A DNA stretch of 64,000 bases from Phormidesmis priestleyi Ana. GTDB taxonomy: Bacteria; Cyanobacteriota; Cyanobacteriia; Phormidesmidales; Phormidesmidaceae. Shown one piece after another: positions 26,529 to 34,958 of this stretch. The stretch is from positions 20,816 through 84,815 of the forward strand of contig LJZR01000022.1 of assembly GCA_001314865.1 (NCBI GenBank), read 5' to 3'. The notes below the pieces were generated by a model. That model was not told the DNA's origin, made no database searches, and saw only the letters and a list, made by a program, of their open reading frames with translations. Within the stretch, counting starts at the first letter, position 1, and each line of letters begins with the position of its first letter. The position numbers and the translations under genes are program-made.

Positions 26529-27812
26529 ATGCTCGCCGATCTTGATAGCTCTCTTGATAGCTCAGCACGGCCCCTGGAAAGCCCAGAAGCCCTTCGGTCA
26601 AAAAATGGATCGATCAACGCTCATCTGCAAACTTACGATGTCGTGATTGTGGGTGGGGGCATTGTCGGGCTTACCTGCGCCTGTAGTTTACGAAACTCGG
26701 GGCTGCAAATAGCCGTGATTGAAGCGCAAACCGCCGAGCATGCAGCCGGACGGCAGCGGGCCTATGCGTTTTCTCCGGTATCGGCCAGCATCTTAAAAGG
26801 TTTGGGTCTGTGGGAGAGGGTAGGCCCCCAGCTGACGCACTTTCAGCGAGTCAAGCTATCAGATGCCGACTATCCCAAGGCGATTACCTTTCGGCCCCAG
26901 GATGGCCGCAGCGATGCGGTGTACTACTCGGCTGAACATACCGTGCTGATGGCTGCGCTTCAGGAGGCCGTTCGCGCGGCGAAAAATGTTGACTATTGGT
27001 GCGAGAGCCAAATCGTTGAGACTGAATCCGCCACAGCGCTGATTGTAGAACGACAGGGCCAGCAGTATCGTTTTCAAACCCAGCTTTTGATAGGGGCAGA
27101 TGGGGCAAGGTCGTGGGTACGCAACCTCGCCAACATTAAAACCGTTGGCTGGAAATACTGGCAGTCTTGCATTACTGCCGTGCTTAAGCCTGAAAGGCCT
27201 CATTGCAACACGGCCTACGAAAAATTTTGGCCCAGTGGTCCTTTTGCCATTTTGCCCCTGCCGAACAATCACTGCCAAATCGTATGGACTGCGCCTCACG
27301 AAGAAGCTGAAGCCCTACTAAACCTACCCGAAGCGGCGTTTTTGCAAGCGCTCCAAGCTCGGTACGGATCTGATATGGGCGCACTGACGCTAGTCAACAA
27401 ACCCGCTATGTTTCCGGTACAGCTCATGCAAAGCCGGGAATACGTGCGAGCGGGCATTGCGCTCATTGGCGATGCTGCCCACTGCTGCCATCCCGTCGGT
27501 GGGCAGGGGCTTAACATGGGCATTCGTGATGCCACTGCCCTCGCCGAAGTGCTCCAGCAAGCCGCTAGCCGAGGAGAAAATATAGGCAGCCTGATTGTCC
27601 TTAAACGCTACCAACGATGGCGTAGGACCGAGAACTGGTTTACGCTGAGTCTTACCGATTTGCTCAATCGTTCTTTTTCCAACCGGTTTTTACCGCTGCT
27701 CATTTCGCGTCGTGCTGGCATTTGGATTCTCGACAGCGTTGGCCCGCTCAAGCGCTTAATCCTTCAGCTGATGACTGGCTTTTTCGGTAGGCTTCCTCTC
27801 AAAGCCCGGTAA
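26529..27812 (+). CDS. FAD-dependent hydroxylase, UbiH/Coq6 family
   Basis: 427 aa. N-terminal FAD-binding fold with VIVGGGIVGLTCACSL at about residue 40; the DG-like motif GADGARSWVRN is at about 190 and the second FAD motif GDAAHCCHPVGGQGLNMG at about 315. This is a class A flavoprotein monooxygenase of the UbiH/UbiF/Coq6 group, which hydroxylates quinone precursors in proteobacteria. Cyanobacteria make plastoquinone, so the true substrate is uncertain. A 40-residue N-terminal extension precedes the FAD fold. The stop lies at the start of a pair of short duplications (27803-27853). Confidence 0.88.
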   Translation: MLADLDSSLDSSARPLESPEALRSKNGSINAHLQTYDVVIVGGGIVGLTCACSLRNSGLQIAVIEAQTAEHAAGRQRAYAFSPVSASILKGLGLWERVGPQLTHFQRVKLSDADYPKAITFRPQDGRSDAVYYSAEHTVLMAALQEAVRAAKNVDYWCESQIVETESATALIVERQGQQYRFQTQLLIGADGARSWVRNLANIKTVGWKYWQSCITAVLKPERPHCNTAYEKFWPSGPFAILPLPNNHCQIVWTAPHEEAEALLNLPEAAFLQALQARYGSDMGALTLVNKPAMFPVQLMQSREYVRAGIALIGDAAHCCHPVGGQGLNMGIRDATALAEVLQQAASRGENIGSLIVLKRYQRWRRTENWFTLSLTDLLNRSFSNRFLPLLISRRAGIWILDSVGPLKRLILQLMTGFFGRLPLKAR

Positions 27813-27853
27813 AAAGCCCGGCAAAATCTCACTAAAAATCTCACCCAAAAGCC
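27803..27853 (+). repeat. Two adjacent short duplications beginning at a stop codon
   Basis: aagcccggtaaa/aagcccggcaaa and then atctcactaaaa/atctcacccaaaa. The first copy includes the TAA stop of the UbiH-type gene. Together they fill most of the gap to the next gene. Confidence 0.8.
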
Positions 27854-27873
27854 CCGTGAAAAAACGTTCCTAA

Positions 27874-29163
27874 ATGCCCACAACCCTTGCGCTGATTGCT
27901 CACGACAGCCAAAAAGACGCCCTTGCTGGCTTTGTAAGAGAGTACGAGGCTTTGCTGGTTGGCTATCAGCTGATCGCTACTTTCCAAACGGGTGATTACC
28001 TTCGTCAAGCTACTGACTTCCCCGTACAGCAGTTGCTTCCCGGCGAAATGGGGGGTGATTTGCAAATCGCTGCCCGCGTGGCTGAAGGCCAAATAGCTGC
28101 TGTTATTTTTCTGGCTGACGCCCTCAATGCTCCTTACTATCAGGCGGATATTTCGCCACTGCTGCGCGTGTGTCAGCTGCACAATGTGCCGCTAGCAACC
28201 AACTTAGCCACTGCTCGGGCTGTGGTGCTGGCTTTAGCTAAAAGCCGGATTGCTCACCTCATTTTTAATCCGATTGCAGGTCAGGGCAATCCTAATCAAG
28301 ATCTCAAGCTCATTCGCGCTATTTTAGAGCCCCAGATTCAGCTCAATGTTGTGATGACTGAGCCTGATGTGAGTCCGGTAGAACAGGCAAAGATGGCGAT
28401 CGCATCTGGCGCTGATTTAATTATTGCCTCGGGCGGTGACGGTACTATTTCTGCTGTTGCCGAAGCCGTCATGCAAACTGGTATTCCTCTCGGTGTAATT
28501 CCACGCGGTACTGCCAATGCCTTTTCAGTGGCGCTGGGCATTCCTACTAACCTACGCGCTGCCTGCGAAACTATTTTAGCGGGCACTACCCGTCAGGTGG
28601 ATGTGGCTACCTGTAACGGCGCGCCTATGGTGCTGCTCGCAGGCATTGGCTTTGAAGCCGAAACCGTCGAACGCGCCAACCGAGACATGAAAAATAGGTT
28701 TGGCTTTTTTGCCTATATCGTTGCTGGAATGCAGCAGCTTGCCGATCAGCAAGCCTTCGCCGCTGAACTAGAAATCAGCGGCCAAGTCAGCAAGTTTGAC
28801 TGCGGCGCAATTACTGTCGCTAATGCCGCACCGCCTACCTCAGTGATGGCCCAAGGCTTTGGTGAAGTCGTTACCGATGATGGCCTGCTCGATATCACCA
28901 TCGGCCTCACTCAACGCGAAGCTCAGGGGCTAGGCGCAAGGCTACAGGGAGTCGGCGCGATCGCTGAACTCTTTACCGCTGCGATCGCCAAGCGCCCAAC
29001 CCAAAACGAAAACATCCTCAGCTTACGCGCACCTAGTATTAAAGTCACCACCGACCCGCCGCAAAAAGTCGTCGTCGATGGTGAAATTATTGGCACCACG
29101 CCCGTTGAGTTTGAATGCATCAATAAAGGGTTGACCCTCTTAGCCCCCCTCGCCAACGGATAA
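27874..29163 (+). CDS. Methylglyoxal-synthase-like domain fused to a YegS/DagK-type lipid kinase
   Basis: 429 aa. Residues 1-122 match methylglyoxal synthase: H10 in IAHDSQKD, D62 in MGGDLQIAA, D82 in LADALNA and PLATNLATA at 107-115. The E. coli catalytic His98 aligns with Tyr89 (NAPYYQADIS), while the following Asp is kept (D92). Residues about 125-425 are a diacylglycerol/sphingosine-kinase-like domain with LIFNPIAGQGNP, the ASGGDGT nucleotide motif and VIPRGTANAFS. It may link triose-phosphate overflow to lipid phosphorylation. Whether the first domain is a working synthase or a regulatory sensor is open. Confidence 0.88.
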   Translation: MPTTLALIAHDSQKDALAGFVREYEALLVGYQLIATFQTGDYLRQATDFPVQQLLPGEMGGDLQIAARVAEGQIAAVIFLADALNAPYYQADISPLLRVCQLHNVPLATNLATARAVVLALAKSRIAHLIFNPIAGQGNPNQDLKLIRAILEPQIQLNVVMTEPDVSPVEQAKMAIASGADLIIASGGDGTISAVAEAVMQTGIPLGVIPRGTANAFSVALGIPTNLRAACETILAGTTRQVDVATCNGAPMVLLAGIGFEAETVERANRDMKNRFGFFAYIVAGMQQLADQQAFAAELEISGQVSKFDCGAITVANAAPPTSVMAQGFGEVVTDDGLLDITIGLTQREAQGLGARLQGVGAIAELFTAAIAKRPTQNENILSLRAPSIKVTTDPPQKVVVDGEIIGTTPVEFECINKGLTLLAPLANG

Positions 29164-29222
29164 ATAACCAGTCTGATAAATAACCAGACTGGTAAATAGC
29201 CAGACTGGTTATTTACCAGTCT
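29159..29222. terminator. 16-bp repeat array (4 copies, last one inverted) forming a bidirectional hairpin
   Basis: Units at 29159, 29175, 29191 and 29207. The TAA stop of the kinase gene lies in the first. The array gives perfect 13-bp arms AATAACCAGTCTG (29163-29175) and CAGACTGGTTATT (29201-29213), so it should end transcription from the kinase gene and from glgB on the other strand. It has no long T-run. Confidence 0.65.
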
Positions 29223-29312
29223 TAACCTCTGGTAGCCGCTAAGAGTCCCCTTCGGGTCTGCTGTTCTAGTTCAGAGTCCTTTGGTTTCCGGGTTCTTTAG
29301 TTTCCGGAGCCT

Positions 29313-31613
29313 CTAGTTCCCTGCAGCTAGTTCAGCGGCCTCAGTTTTTTGCACATCTAGCTTCAGCATAATCACACTCAAAGGTGGCAGCGTTAAGTCT
29401 AGCGAATAGGCGCGGCTATGAAAGGCCCAGTCCTCCGACCACTTACCGCCCAAGTTGCCAATATTAGCCCCGCCAAACTCACGCGCATCGCTGTTAAAAA
29501 TCTCGCGATAGTAGCCCTTAGTCGGCACGCCAACTCGGTAGTGACTATGAGGCTGAGGCGTAAAGTTACACACCGTGAGAATAAACTCATCGCTCTCTTT
29601 GTCAAACCGCAGGAAAGAGACCACGCTGTGCCGATTATCGCTACAGTCCACCCACTCAAACCCCTCCTGAGAGAAGTCTTGCGTGTACAGCGCTGGCTCA
29701 CGACGGTACAGGTAGTTCAGCCGCTCAATACAGTGCTTAAGCTGCTTATGCGCTTCAAACTGCAACAAATGCCATTCCAAGTCGCCCCATACATTCCACT
29801 CGCTCCACTGACCAAACTCCATGCCCATGAACATCGTCTTTTTACCGGGATGGGCATACATGTAGGTAAACAGCGCCCGTAGGTTCGCCATTTTTTGCCA
29901 GTCGTCACCGGGCATTTTGCCAATCATATGACTCTTGCCATGCACCACCTCGTCATGAGAGAGCGCTAGCATGAAGTTTTCACTAAAGGCATACCAAATG
30001 CTGAACGTAATGTTGTTTTGGTGAAACTGTCTAAACCACGGGTCCATCTCGAAGTAATCGAGAACATCATTCATCCAGCCCATGTTCCACTTGAGGTTAA
30101 AGCCCAATCCCCCGACATAGGTTGGCCAAGATACCATCGGCCAAGATGTAGACTCTTCGGCAATGGAAAGCGCTCCTGGATAGTGGCTAAACAGCACATG
30201 GTTGACTTGCTTGAGGCACTCTGCCGCTTCAATGTTTTCTCGGCCACCATATTCGTTTGCCACCCACTCTCCCGGCTCCCGGCAGTAGTCTAAATACAGC
30301 ATCGAAGCGACCGCATCAACCCGGATGCCGTCAATATGATACTTATCAAACCAAAACAGTGCATTGGCAATTAAAAAGTTACGAACCTCATTGCGGCCAT
30401 AGTTGAACACAAGCGTGCCCCATTCCTTGTGCTCACCACGACGAGGATCGGCATGTTCGTATAGGTGTGTACCATCAAAAAAAGCTAGTCCGTGACCGTC
30501 TTTAGGGAAATGCCCAGGCACCCAGTCCACAATGATGCCAATGCCATGCTGATGGCATTGGTCTACAAAGTACATAAAATCGTCGGGACTGCCATAGCGA
30601 GAGGTTGGGGCAAAATAACCCGTGACCTGATAGCCCCAAGAGCCATCAAACGGATGCTCTGCCACTGGCATGACTTCAATATGGGTATATCCCATCTCTT
30701 GCACATAGGGAATTAGCTTGGCAGCCAGTTCCCGATAGGTTAAAAACCGGGCACCGGGCTTGAGGTCAGCTACGGTGACCACAGGCGCATCGCTGCCATC
30801 GGCCTGCTTTGCGGGCTCTGCGGATGGCGCATGTAGCCATGATCCTAAATGCAGTTCGTACACGGCAATGGGCTGACTCATCGCATCAGTTTGGCGGCGA
30901 TGCTCCATCCAGTCGTTGTCTTTCCATTTGTATTGGGTGAGGTCAGTAACTATCGAGGCTGTTTTAGGCCGCACTTCTTGTTGAAAGCCATACGGATCAG
31001 ATTTTTCGTAGATATGACCGTCGTTATTCTTAACTTCGTACTTATAGGTATCACCTACTTTGAGCTGCGGAATAAACAAATCCCAAATGCCGCCGCCGTT
31101 TTTGCGCATTTGGTGCTGCCGCCCATCCCAGTTGTTGAAGTCGCCCATCACCGAAATATTTCGGGCGTTGGGTGCCCACACGGCGAAGTACACACCTGCA
31201 ATGCCAGCTTGCTCCATGGGGTGAGCGCCCATTTTTTCATAAATGCGCTGGTGGTTGCCTTCGCCAAAGAGGTGAATGTCAAAGTCGGTAATAACCGGGG
31301 ACTTAAAGGCGTAGGGGTCATAAACGACATGCTCACAAGCGCCTTCTTTGTAGCGAATTTGGTAGTTCACCAGTTCTTCAACATCAATGATTGCTTCAAA
31401 GAACTGAGGATGCTGATCGTTGCTCATGGCGTACTCTGTACGCGCACCCGGCAGCAATACCCATGCCATATCGGCATTAGGCAAATAGCTGCGAATCACC
31501 CAAACCTGCTTGCCATCTTGCTCAATGGGGTGAGGCCCTAAAACTTCAAAAGGATTTTGGTGCTGATTCCAGACAACTCGCTCAATTTGTTCAAGCGCAA
31601 TCGTTGACGACAT
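29313..31613 (-). CDS. glgB: 1,4-alpha-glucan branching enzyme (GH13)
   Basis: 766 aa. N-terminal region includes the branching-enzyme N1 domain (NPFEVLGPHPIEQDG), then CBM48 (FAVWAPNARNISVMGDFNNWDGR), then the GH13 barrel. Catalytic residues: Asp in IDGIRVDAVASMLYLDY, Glu in SIAEESTSWP, and His-Asp in ALSHDEVVHGK. It creates alpha-1,6 branches in glycogen. Full length for the cyanobacterial enzyme. Convergent with the lipid-kinase fusion, with a hairpin array between them. Confidence 0.97.
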   Translation of the reverse strand: MSSTIALEQIERVVWNQHQNPFEVLGPHPIEQDGKQVWVIRSYLPNADMAWVLLPGARTEYAMSNDQHPQFFEAIIDVEELVNYQIRYKEGACEHVVYDPYAFKSPVITDFDIHLFGEGNHQRIYEKMGAHPMEQAGIAGVYFAVWAPNARNISVMGDFNNWDGRQHQMRKNGGGIWDLFIPQLKVGDTYKYEVKNNDGHIYEKSDPYGFQQEVRPKTASIVTDLTQYKWKDNDWMEHRRQTDAMSQPIAVYELHLGSWLHAPSAEPAKQADGSDAPVVTVADLKPGARFLTYRELAAKLIPYVQEMGYTHIEVMPVAEHPFDGSWGYQVTGYFAPTSRYGSPDDFMYFVDQCHQHGIGIIVDWVPGHFPKDGHGLAFFDGTHLYEHADPRRGEHKEWGTLVFNYGRNEVRNFLIANALFWFDKYHIDGIRVDAVASMLYLDYCREPGEWVANEYGGRENIEAAECLKQVNHVLFSHYPGALSIAEESTSWPMVSWPTYVGGLGFNLKWNMGWMNDVLDYFEMDPWFRQFHQNNITFSIWYAFSENFMLALSHDEVVHGKSHMIGKMPGDDWQKMANLRALFTYMYAHPGKKTMFMGMEFGQWSEWNVWGDLEWHLLQFEAHKQLKHCIERLNYLYRREPALYTQDFSQEGFEWVDCSDNRHSVVSFLRFDKESDEFILTVCNFTPQPHSHYRVGVPTKGYYREIFNSDAREFGGANIGNLGGKWSEDWAFHSRAYSLDLTLPPLSVIMLKLDVQKTEAAELAAGN

Positions 31614-31821
31614 ATAAACTACCCGTTCTTCATAATTGTTAATTTGAAAAGCGCTAACGGTTGTGGGCCAGCACGGTTATTGAGAGGTGTTATTGAGAGG
31701 TGTTTTTGATATGTTTGTTAGCTTAACAAAACGTAGTGACCTTAGGGAGCTTTTCAACGCTAAAACATTCCATAGCACTAGGCTTTGGTACTACATCTTT
31801 ACTACTAACTAACCCGATTTA

Positions 31822-32247
31822 CTATCTAACGAAAGGGAGAATAGGTGTAACTGCGCGTCTGATTTGCAGTAAGAAAATTAGATAGCGAATGTCATTGCTC
31901 AGCGTTGGGGTGAGTGCGGGTGTCGCAAGCTCTGTCTGTAGCTGCGCATATTCAGCGGCGCTTAGGGGTTCGCCTGTTAGAGGCGATCGCGCTGCTGTAA
32001 TAATTTCTGTCCGCAAAATCTCTTCCGGAATTTCTTCAGGCGCTTCAGTAAAGGGTTCTTCAGCAAAGGGTTCTGGCGCTGTTTCTGGTGCTATTTTGGA
32101 CGTGGTATCGGCGCTCTTTGGGGAGGTTTCCCCTAGTGGCAGCGGTGCTGCGATCGCACCCATACTATTCACCGAAACGAATATTCCACCAAATATTCCA
32201 CCTAGCAGCACAACAATTCCCCTGTACGCCGTCAATCGTACGAGCAT
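31822..32247 (-). CDS. Small secreted or membrane protein, cyanobacterial, unknown function
   Basis: 141 aa from the ATG at 32247, chosen because GAGGAAG precedes it by 8 bases. The frame continues upstream through repeat-derived sequence (GQSVGQSVGQSIGQS), which I regard as non-coding. The N-terminus is a hydrophobic segment (IVVLLGGIFGGIFVSV), probably a signal peptide or membrane anchor, followed by an acidic Pro/Glu-rich linker. A conserved C-terminus, RYLIFLLQIRRAVTPILPF, looks membrane-active or amphipathic. I recall similar uncharacterised cyanobacterial proteins but no named family. Confidence 0.65.
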   Translation of the reverse strand: MLVRLTAYRGIVVLLGGIFGGIFVSVNSMGAIAAPLPLGETSPKSADTTSKIAPETAPEPFAEEPFTEAPEEIPEEILRTEIITAARSPLTGEPLSAAEYAQLQTELATPALTPTLSNDIRYLIFLLQIRRAVTPILPFVR

Positions 32248-32327
32248 AAGCACTTCCTCAAGACAGCTACCATAGTGTCCCATAAGATATCGGTAGAACT
32301 TCATTAGTATCCTAAATTTGTGGATAC

Positions 32328-32416
32328 CGATTGACCGACCGATTGACTGAATGATTGACCGATCGATTGACTGACCGATCGATTGACCGACCGACTGACC
32401 GACTGACTGACCAACC
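32328..32416. repeat. Degenerate TGAC/CGAT microsatellite between divergent genes
   Basis: About 90 bp made of gattgaccga / gactgaccga units of 4-bp periodicity (tgac, tgat, cgac). It fills the upstream region of both the 32247 and the 32436 gene. Confidence 0.85.
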
Positions 32417-32435
32417 GAAGGAATCACCTACAGCT

Positions 32436-33278
32436 ATGAATTTTATCAAAGGGCATTCTCCTAAGACCCAGGCAATTGCCAAAGGACTGCTTGCCGCAGC
32501 CGTAATAACGGGTGTAGGCGGCGTCGCGCAGGCTCAGACACTGCTACAGCAGCAGGGTACGCTAGCGCCAATGGAAGATGCCTACATGTTTGAAGGCGAG
32601 ACTGGTCAGGTGATGACAATTGAGCTAAAAAGCGAAGAATTCGATACGATGCTGATGCTTAGAGGGCCAGATGGTGAAGTCATTACCTCTAACGACGACT
32701 ACGGCGGTACTTTGAATTCCACCATTGTCATCGAACTGCCTGAGTCAGGCACCTATAGCGCGGTTGCTAGCTCATTTGGGGGCGACGGTGGTAGCTACCA
32801 AATCGAAGTTCGTCCTGCGAGTGAATACGAGCAGGTCTTTAGCCGCGCTTATGACCTATCTCTCTCCGAAGACTTTGACGATTCGATTGAAACTTATAAT
32901 GCGGCCATTGAGCTTAACGATACTGATCCAGCGGCTTACTTAGGGCGCGCAGAAGCCCGGATTGGTAAGGCCTACAGAGAAGCCTCTATTGTTGGCTCTA
33001 TCGGCTCAGATCCGTTGCCTAGTGAGGCTGTTGAGAGTGTTGTTGCCGATTTCCTTAAGGCTGCCGACCTGCTAGAGCAAGCTGGCCAAAGCGGCCCTGC
33101 GCAGTCACTGCGTGAGCAGGCCCAGTATTTTTTAGGTGAGCCCCCAGCCACTGACCCGATGCCTGCTAGTCCGGATGTTGCGCCAGAGGATACTGCTCCT
33201 GATTTGATACCTATCCCTGTTGAACCAGATGGCGGGATCGGTGATGGTGCGACGCCTTTGCCCGAAGCTACAGACTAA
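32436..33278 (+). CDS. Secreted protein with PPC domain and TPR-like repeat
   Basis: 280 aa from the ATG at 32436; AAGGAA lies about 12 bases upstream. In-frame upstream sequence is the TGAC microsatellite and is not counted. Signal peptide at residues about 12-30 (GLLAAAVITGVGGVAQA). Residues about 35-115 match a bacterial pre-peptidase C-terminal domain (DAYMFEGETGQVMTIELKS, GGSYQIEVRP). A TPR-like helical region follows (LSEDFDDSIETYNAAIELNDTDPAAYL) and then a proline-rich acidic tail. Probably periplasmic or extracellular. The stop codon starts a 4 x 10-bp repeat. Confidence 0.82.
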   Translation: MNFIKGHSPKTQAIAKGLLAAAVITGVGGVAQAQTLLQQQGTLAPMEDAYMFEGETGQVMTIELKSEEFDTMLMLRGPDGEVITSNDDYGGTLNSTIVIELPESGTYSAVASSFGGDGGSYQIEVRPASEYEQVFSRAYDLSLSEDFDDSIETYNAAIELNDTDPAAYLGRAEARIGKAYREASIVGSIGSDPLPSEAVESVVADFLKAADLLEQAGQSGPAQSLREQAQYFLGEPPATDPMPASPDVAPEDTAPDLIPIPVEPDGGIGDGATPLPEATD

Positions 33279-33314
33279 ATCTATCTAAATCTACCTAAAT
33301 CTACCTAAATCTCC
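33275..33314 (+). repeat. 10-bp tandem repeat, 4 copies, starting at a stop codon
   Basis: ctaaatctac four times (first copy ctat, last ctcc). The TAA stop of the PPC gene is inside the first unit, and each further unit repeats ctaaat. Confidence 0.9.
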
Positions 33315-33444
33315 AGACTCCATTCACAGCGTCTGCGTTTGCTGAAAAGTCTGCGTTTGTTGAATGGTTAAGATTGCACTGGACATAAAGCCTAAGTCCA
33401 GTACGATTTAGGCTGTTTTGCGATGACTCAAGGTTTTGCGCTAC

Positions 33445-33642
33445 TCACGCTACCTTTTGCAATACGCCTTGAATCAAGCTCAAATCGCTGATTTGAGTGC
33501 GATGGCCGCATTTAGAGCATACTGTGCTGGGCTTGTAAGCCGTCTTTGCGGCCTCATCCCCGACCGCAGGCGTATGCCAGTCAATGTACACTCGCTGGCA
33601 TTGAGGGCATTTCACCATGATGTTTTTGGGGGGCGTTGTCAT
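33445..33642 (-). CDS. Small zinc-ribbon protein
   Basis: 65 aa from the ATG at 33642; a second ATG eight codons later (MVKCPQC) is also possible. Longer in-frame extension upstream would overlap the EamA gene and reads as non-coding. Two CxxC pairs, KCPQCQRVYIDWH near the N-terminus and VCSKCGHRTQ near residue 42, should bind one zinc. It lies 23 bp after the EamA stop on the same strand, so it is probably co-transcribed with that gene and the HMA gene. Function unknown. Confidence 0.7.
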   Translation of the reverse strand: MTTPPKNIMVKCPQCQRVYIDWHTPAVGDEAAKTAYKPSTVCSKCGHRTQISDLSLIQGVLQKVA

Positions 33643-33665
33643 ACGGGTCACACAGTACAGCGTTA

Positions 33666-34589
33666 TTAATTGATTTTGATTTTCAGCAGCTTTAGCGCTC
33701 GCCCGTCTAGAATTGCCAGGCCCGATAGAATACAGCTCATGCCGATGATGGCGGCCAGATCTAACCGGTCGGACAAGAATACCGCACCCAGCACCAGCGT
33801 GCTGAGTGGAACCAAAAATGACACGAGTGACGTATTGACGACGCCTGCCTGCGCCAGCAGTCGGTAGTAAATGAGGTAGGCGATCGCGGTTGGAAAAACG
33901 CCTAAGCACAGTAATGCCAGCCCCGCCGACCAGCGCCAGTTCGTCACAAGCAGACTCGGTGAGGTGGGATCTACCAGCCCTAACACAATGACAAATGTCG
34001 CCATAATGACGGCCCCTGATGTCACCGTCATTGTAGAGAGTAACTGCGAAGGCACTGTGTTGAACCGGCTGCCCACGAAGCCGCCGATTGCATAAAAAAG
34101 CGCCGCACCTAAAATGGCTAGCTCGCCTAATCCCCCCAGGTCAAAACCGCGCAACACTTCCGGGCCAATTAAGACAATTACTCCGGCAAATCCGAGCGCT
34201 ACCCCAAACCCGCGCACGACCGTGAGTCGTTCGCCGACTAAAAACACCGCCAGTACGACCGTAAACAGCGGGGTTGCTGCAATTAAAATAGACGCTAGGC
34301 TAGCGCTAATGTGTTGCTGCCCCCATACAATTAGGCCAAAGGGCAGCAGATTGCTTAGCAGGCTTAGTCCAGCGCATTTTAGCCAGAGCGATCGCGATAA
34401 AGTACTGAGTTCTAACCGGAGCTTTTCCTGCCACAGTAAGGCCCCGTTAAGCACCAACGCTGCCAAACCCATCCGCCCCGTTACAATCAGCAACGGCGAA
34501 AAGGTCGGTAGCGCCACCTCCATAAAAATGAAAGCGCTGCCCCAAAAAAAGGACAGCACCCCTAGCCACAGCCATTGACGTAAAGACAT
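33666..34589 (-). CDS. EamA/DMT-family transporter
   Basis: 307 aa with ten predicted membrane segments in two EamA repeats (for example FFWGSAFIFMEVALP in TM1 and GVFPTAIAYLIYYRLLAQAG in the second half, a classic EamA signature). Exports or imports small metabolites by secondary transport; substrate unknown. It starts 8 bp after the stop of the copper-chaperone-like gene, and the small zinc-ribbon gene follows 23 bp downstream. This spacing indicates a three-gene operon and raises the possibility of a metal-related role. Confidence 0.9.
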   Translation of the reverse strand: MSLRQWLWLGVLSFFWGSAFIFMEVALPTFSPLLIVTGRMGLAALVLNGALLWQEKLRLELSTLSRSLWLKCAGLSLLSNLLPFGLIVWGQQHISASLASILIAATPLFTVVLAVFLVGERLTVVRGFGVALGFAGVIVLIGPEVLRGFDLGGLGELAILGAALFYAIGGFVGSRFNTVPSQLLSTMTVTSGAVIMATFVIVLGLVDPTSPSLLVTNWRWSAGLALLCLGVFPTAIAYLIYYRLLAQAGVVNTSLVSFLVPLSTLVLGAVFLSDRLDLAAIIGMSCILSGLAILDGRALKLLKIKIN

Positions 34590-34597
34590 CTTGATAG

Positions 34598-34798
34598 CTA
34601 TGCAGCGACCTTGTGGCCTGCGATCTCAATCGCCTGTTTCACCGAGGACTCAGAGAGTGAATCGGAATCTACTTCCACTGTTTTTTTCTCGATATCTACG
34701 TTCACAGTGGCATTCGTATCGTGAACCTTAATTTCCTTGGTGATCGTATCTGCGCAGCCGCCACAGACGATTGAAGGCACCTTTAAAGTCATGCTCAT
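34598..34798 (-). CDS. Heavy-metal-associated (HMA) domain protein, copper-chaperone type
   Basis: 66 aa, a stand-alone HMA fold. The metal-binding CxxC is in IVCGGCADTI (C12/C15), and a late GH (AGHKVAA) matches the His found in the cyanobacterial copper chaperone Atx1. AGGAG about 10 bases before the first ATG sets the start. Cyanobacterial Atx1 passes Cu(I) to P-type ATPases for thylakoid copper. Here the following gene is an EamA transporter, not an ATPase. Copper is the likely metal, from family knowledge. Confidence 0.88.
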   Translation of the reverse strand: MSMTLKVPSIVCGGCADTITKEIKVHDTNATVNVDIEKKTVEVDSDSLSESSVKQAIEIAGHKVAA

Positions 34799-34958
34799 AC
34801 AGCAAGCTCTCCTAGTAATATTGGCTTGTTCAGGCTTTGATCGTACTCTTTAGCCGGATCGTTTTTCTCCACCTCTCGGCCTGTTTCTTCCCATAGGTGG
34901 GTCTTTGTGCTCTTTCTGAAGAGAGATTTCTTTCCAGAGCAAGCGTTCTGGGTCAACT

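Noticed and set aside
30849..31541. 230-codon plus-strand frame within glgB
   Set aside because: Antisense shadow of a full-length, motif-complete glgB.
32248..32427. 60-codon N-terminal extension of the 31822 gene (GQSVGQS repeats)
   Set aside because: It is translated microsatellite sequence; a good GAGGAAG ribosome-binding site precedes the internal ATG at 32247.
33643..33909. Upstream extension of the zinc-ribbon frame to 154 codons
   Set aside because: It would lie almost entirely on top of the EamA gene; the internal ATG at 33642 gives a complete zinc-ribbon protein.
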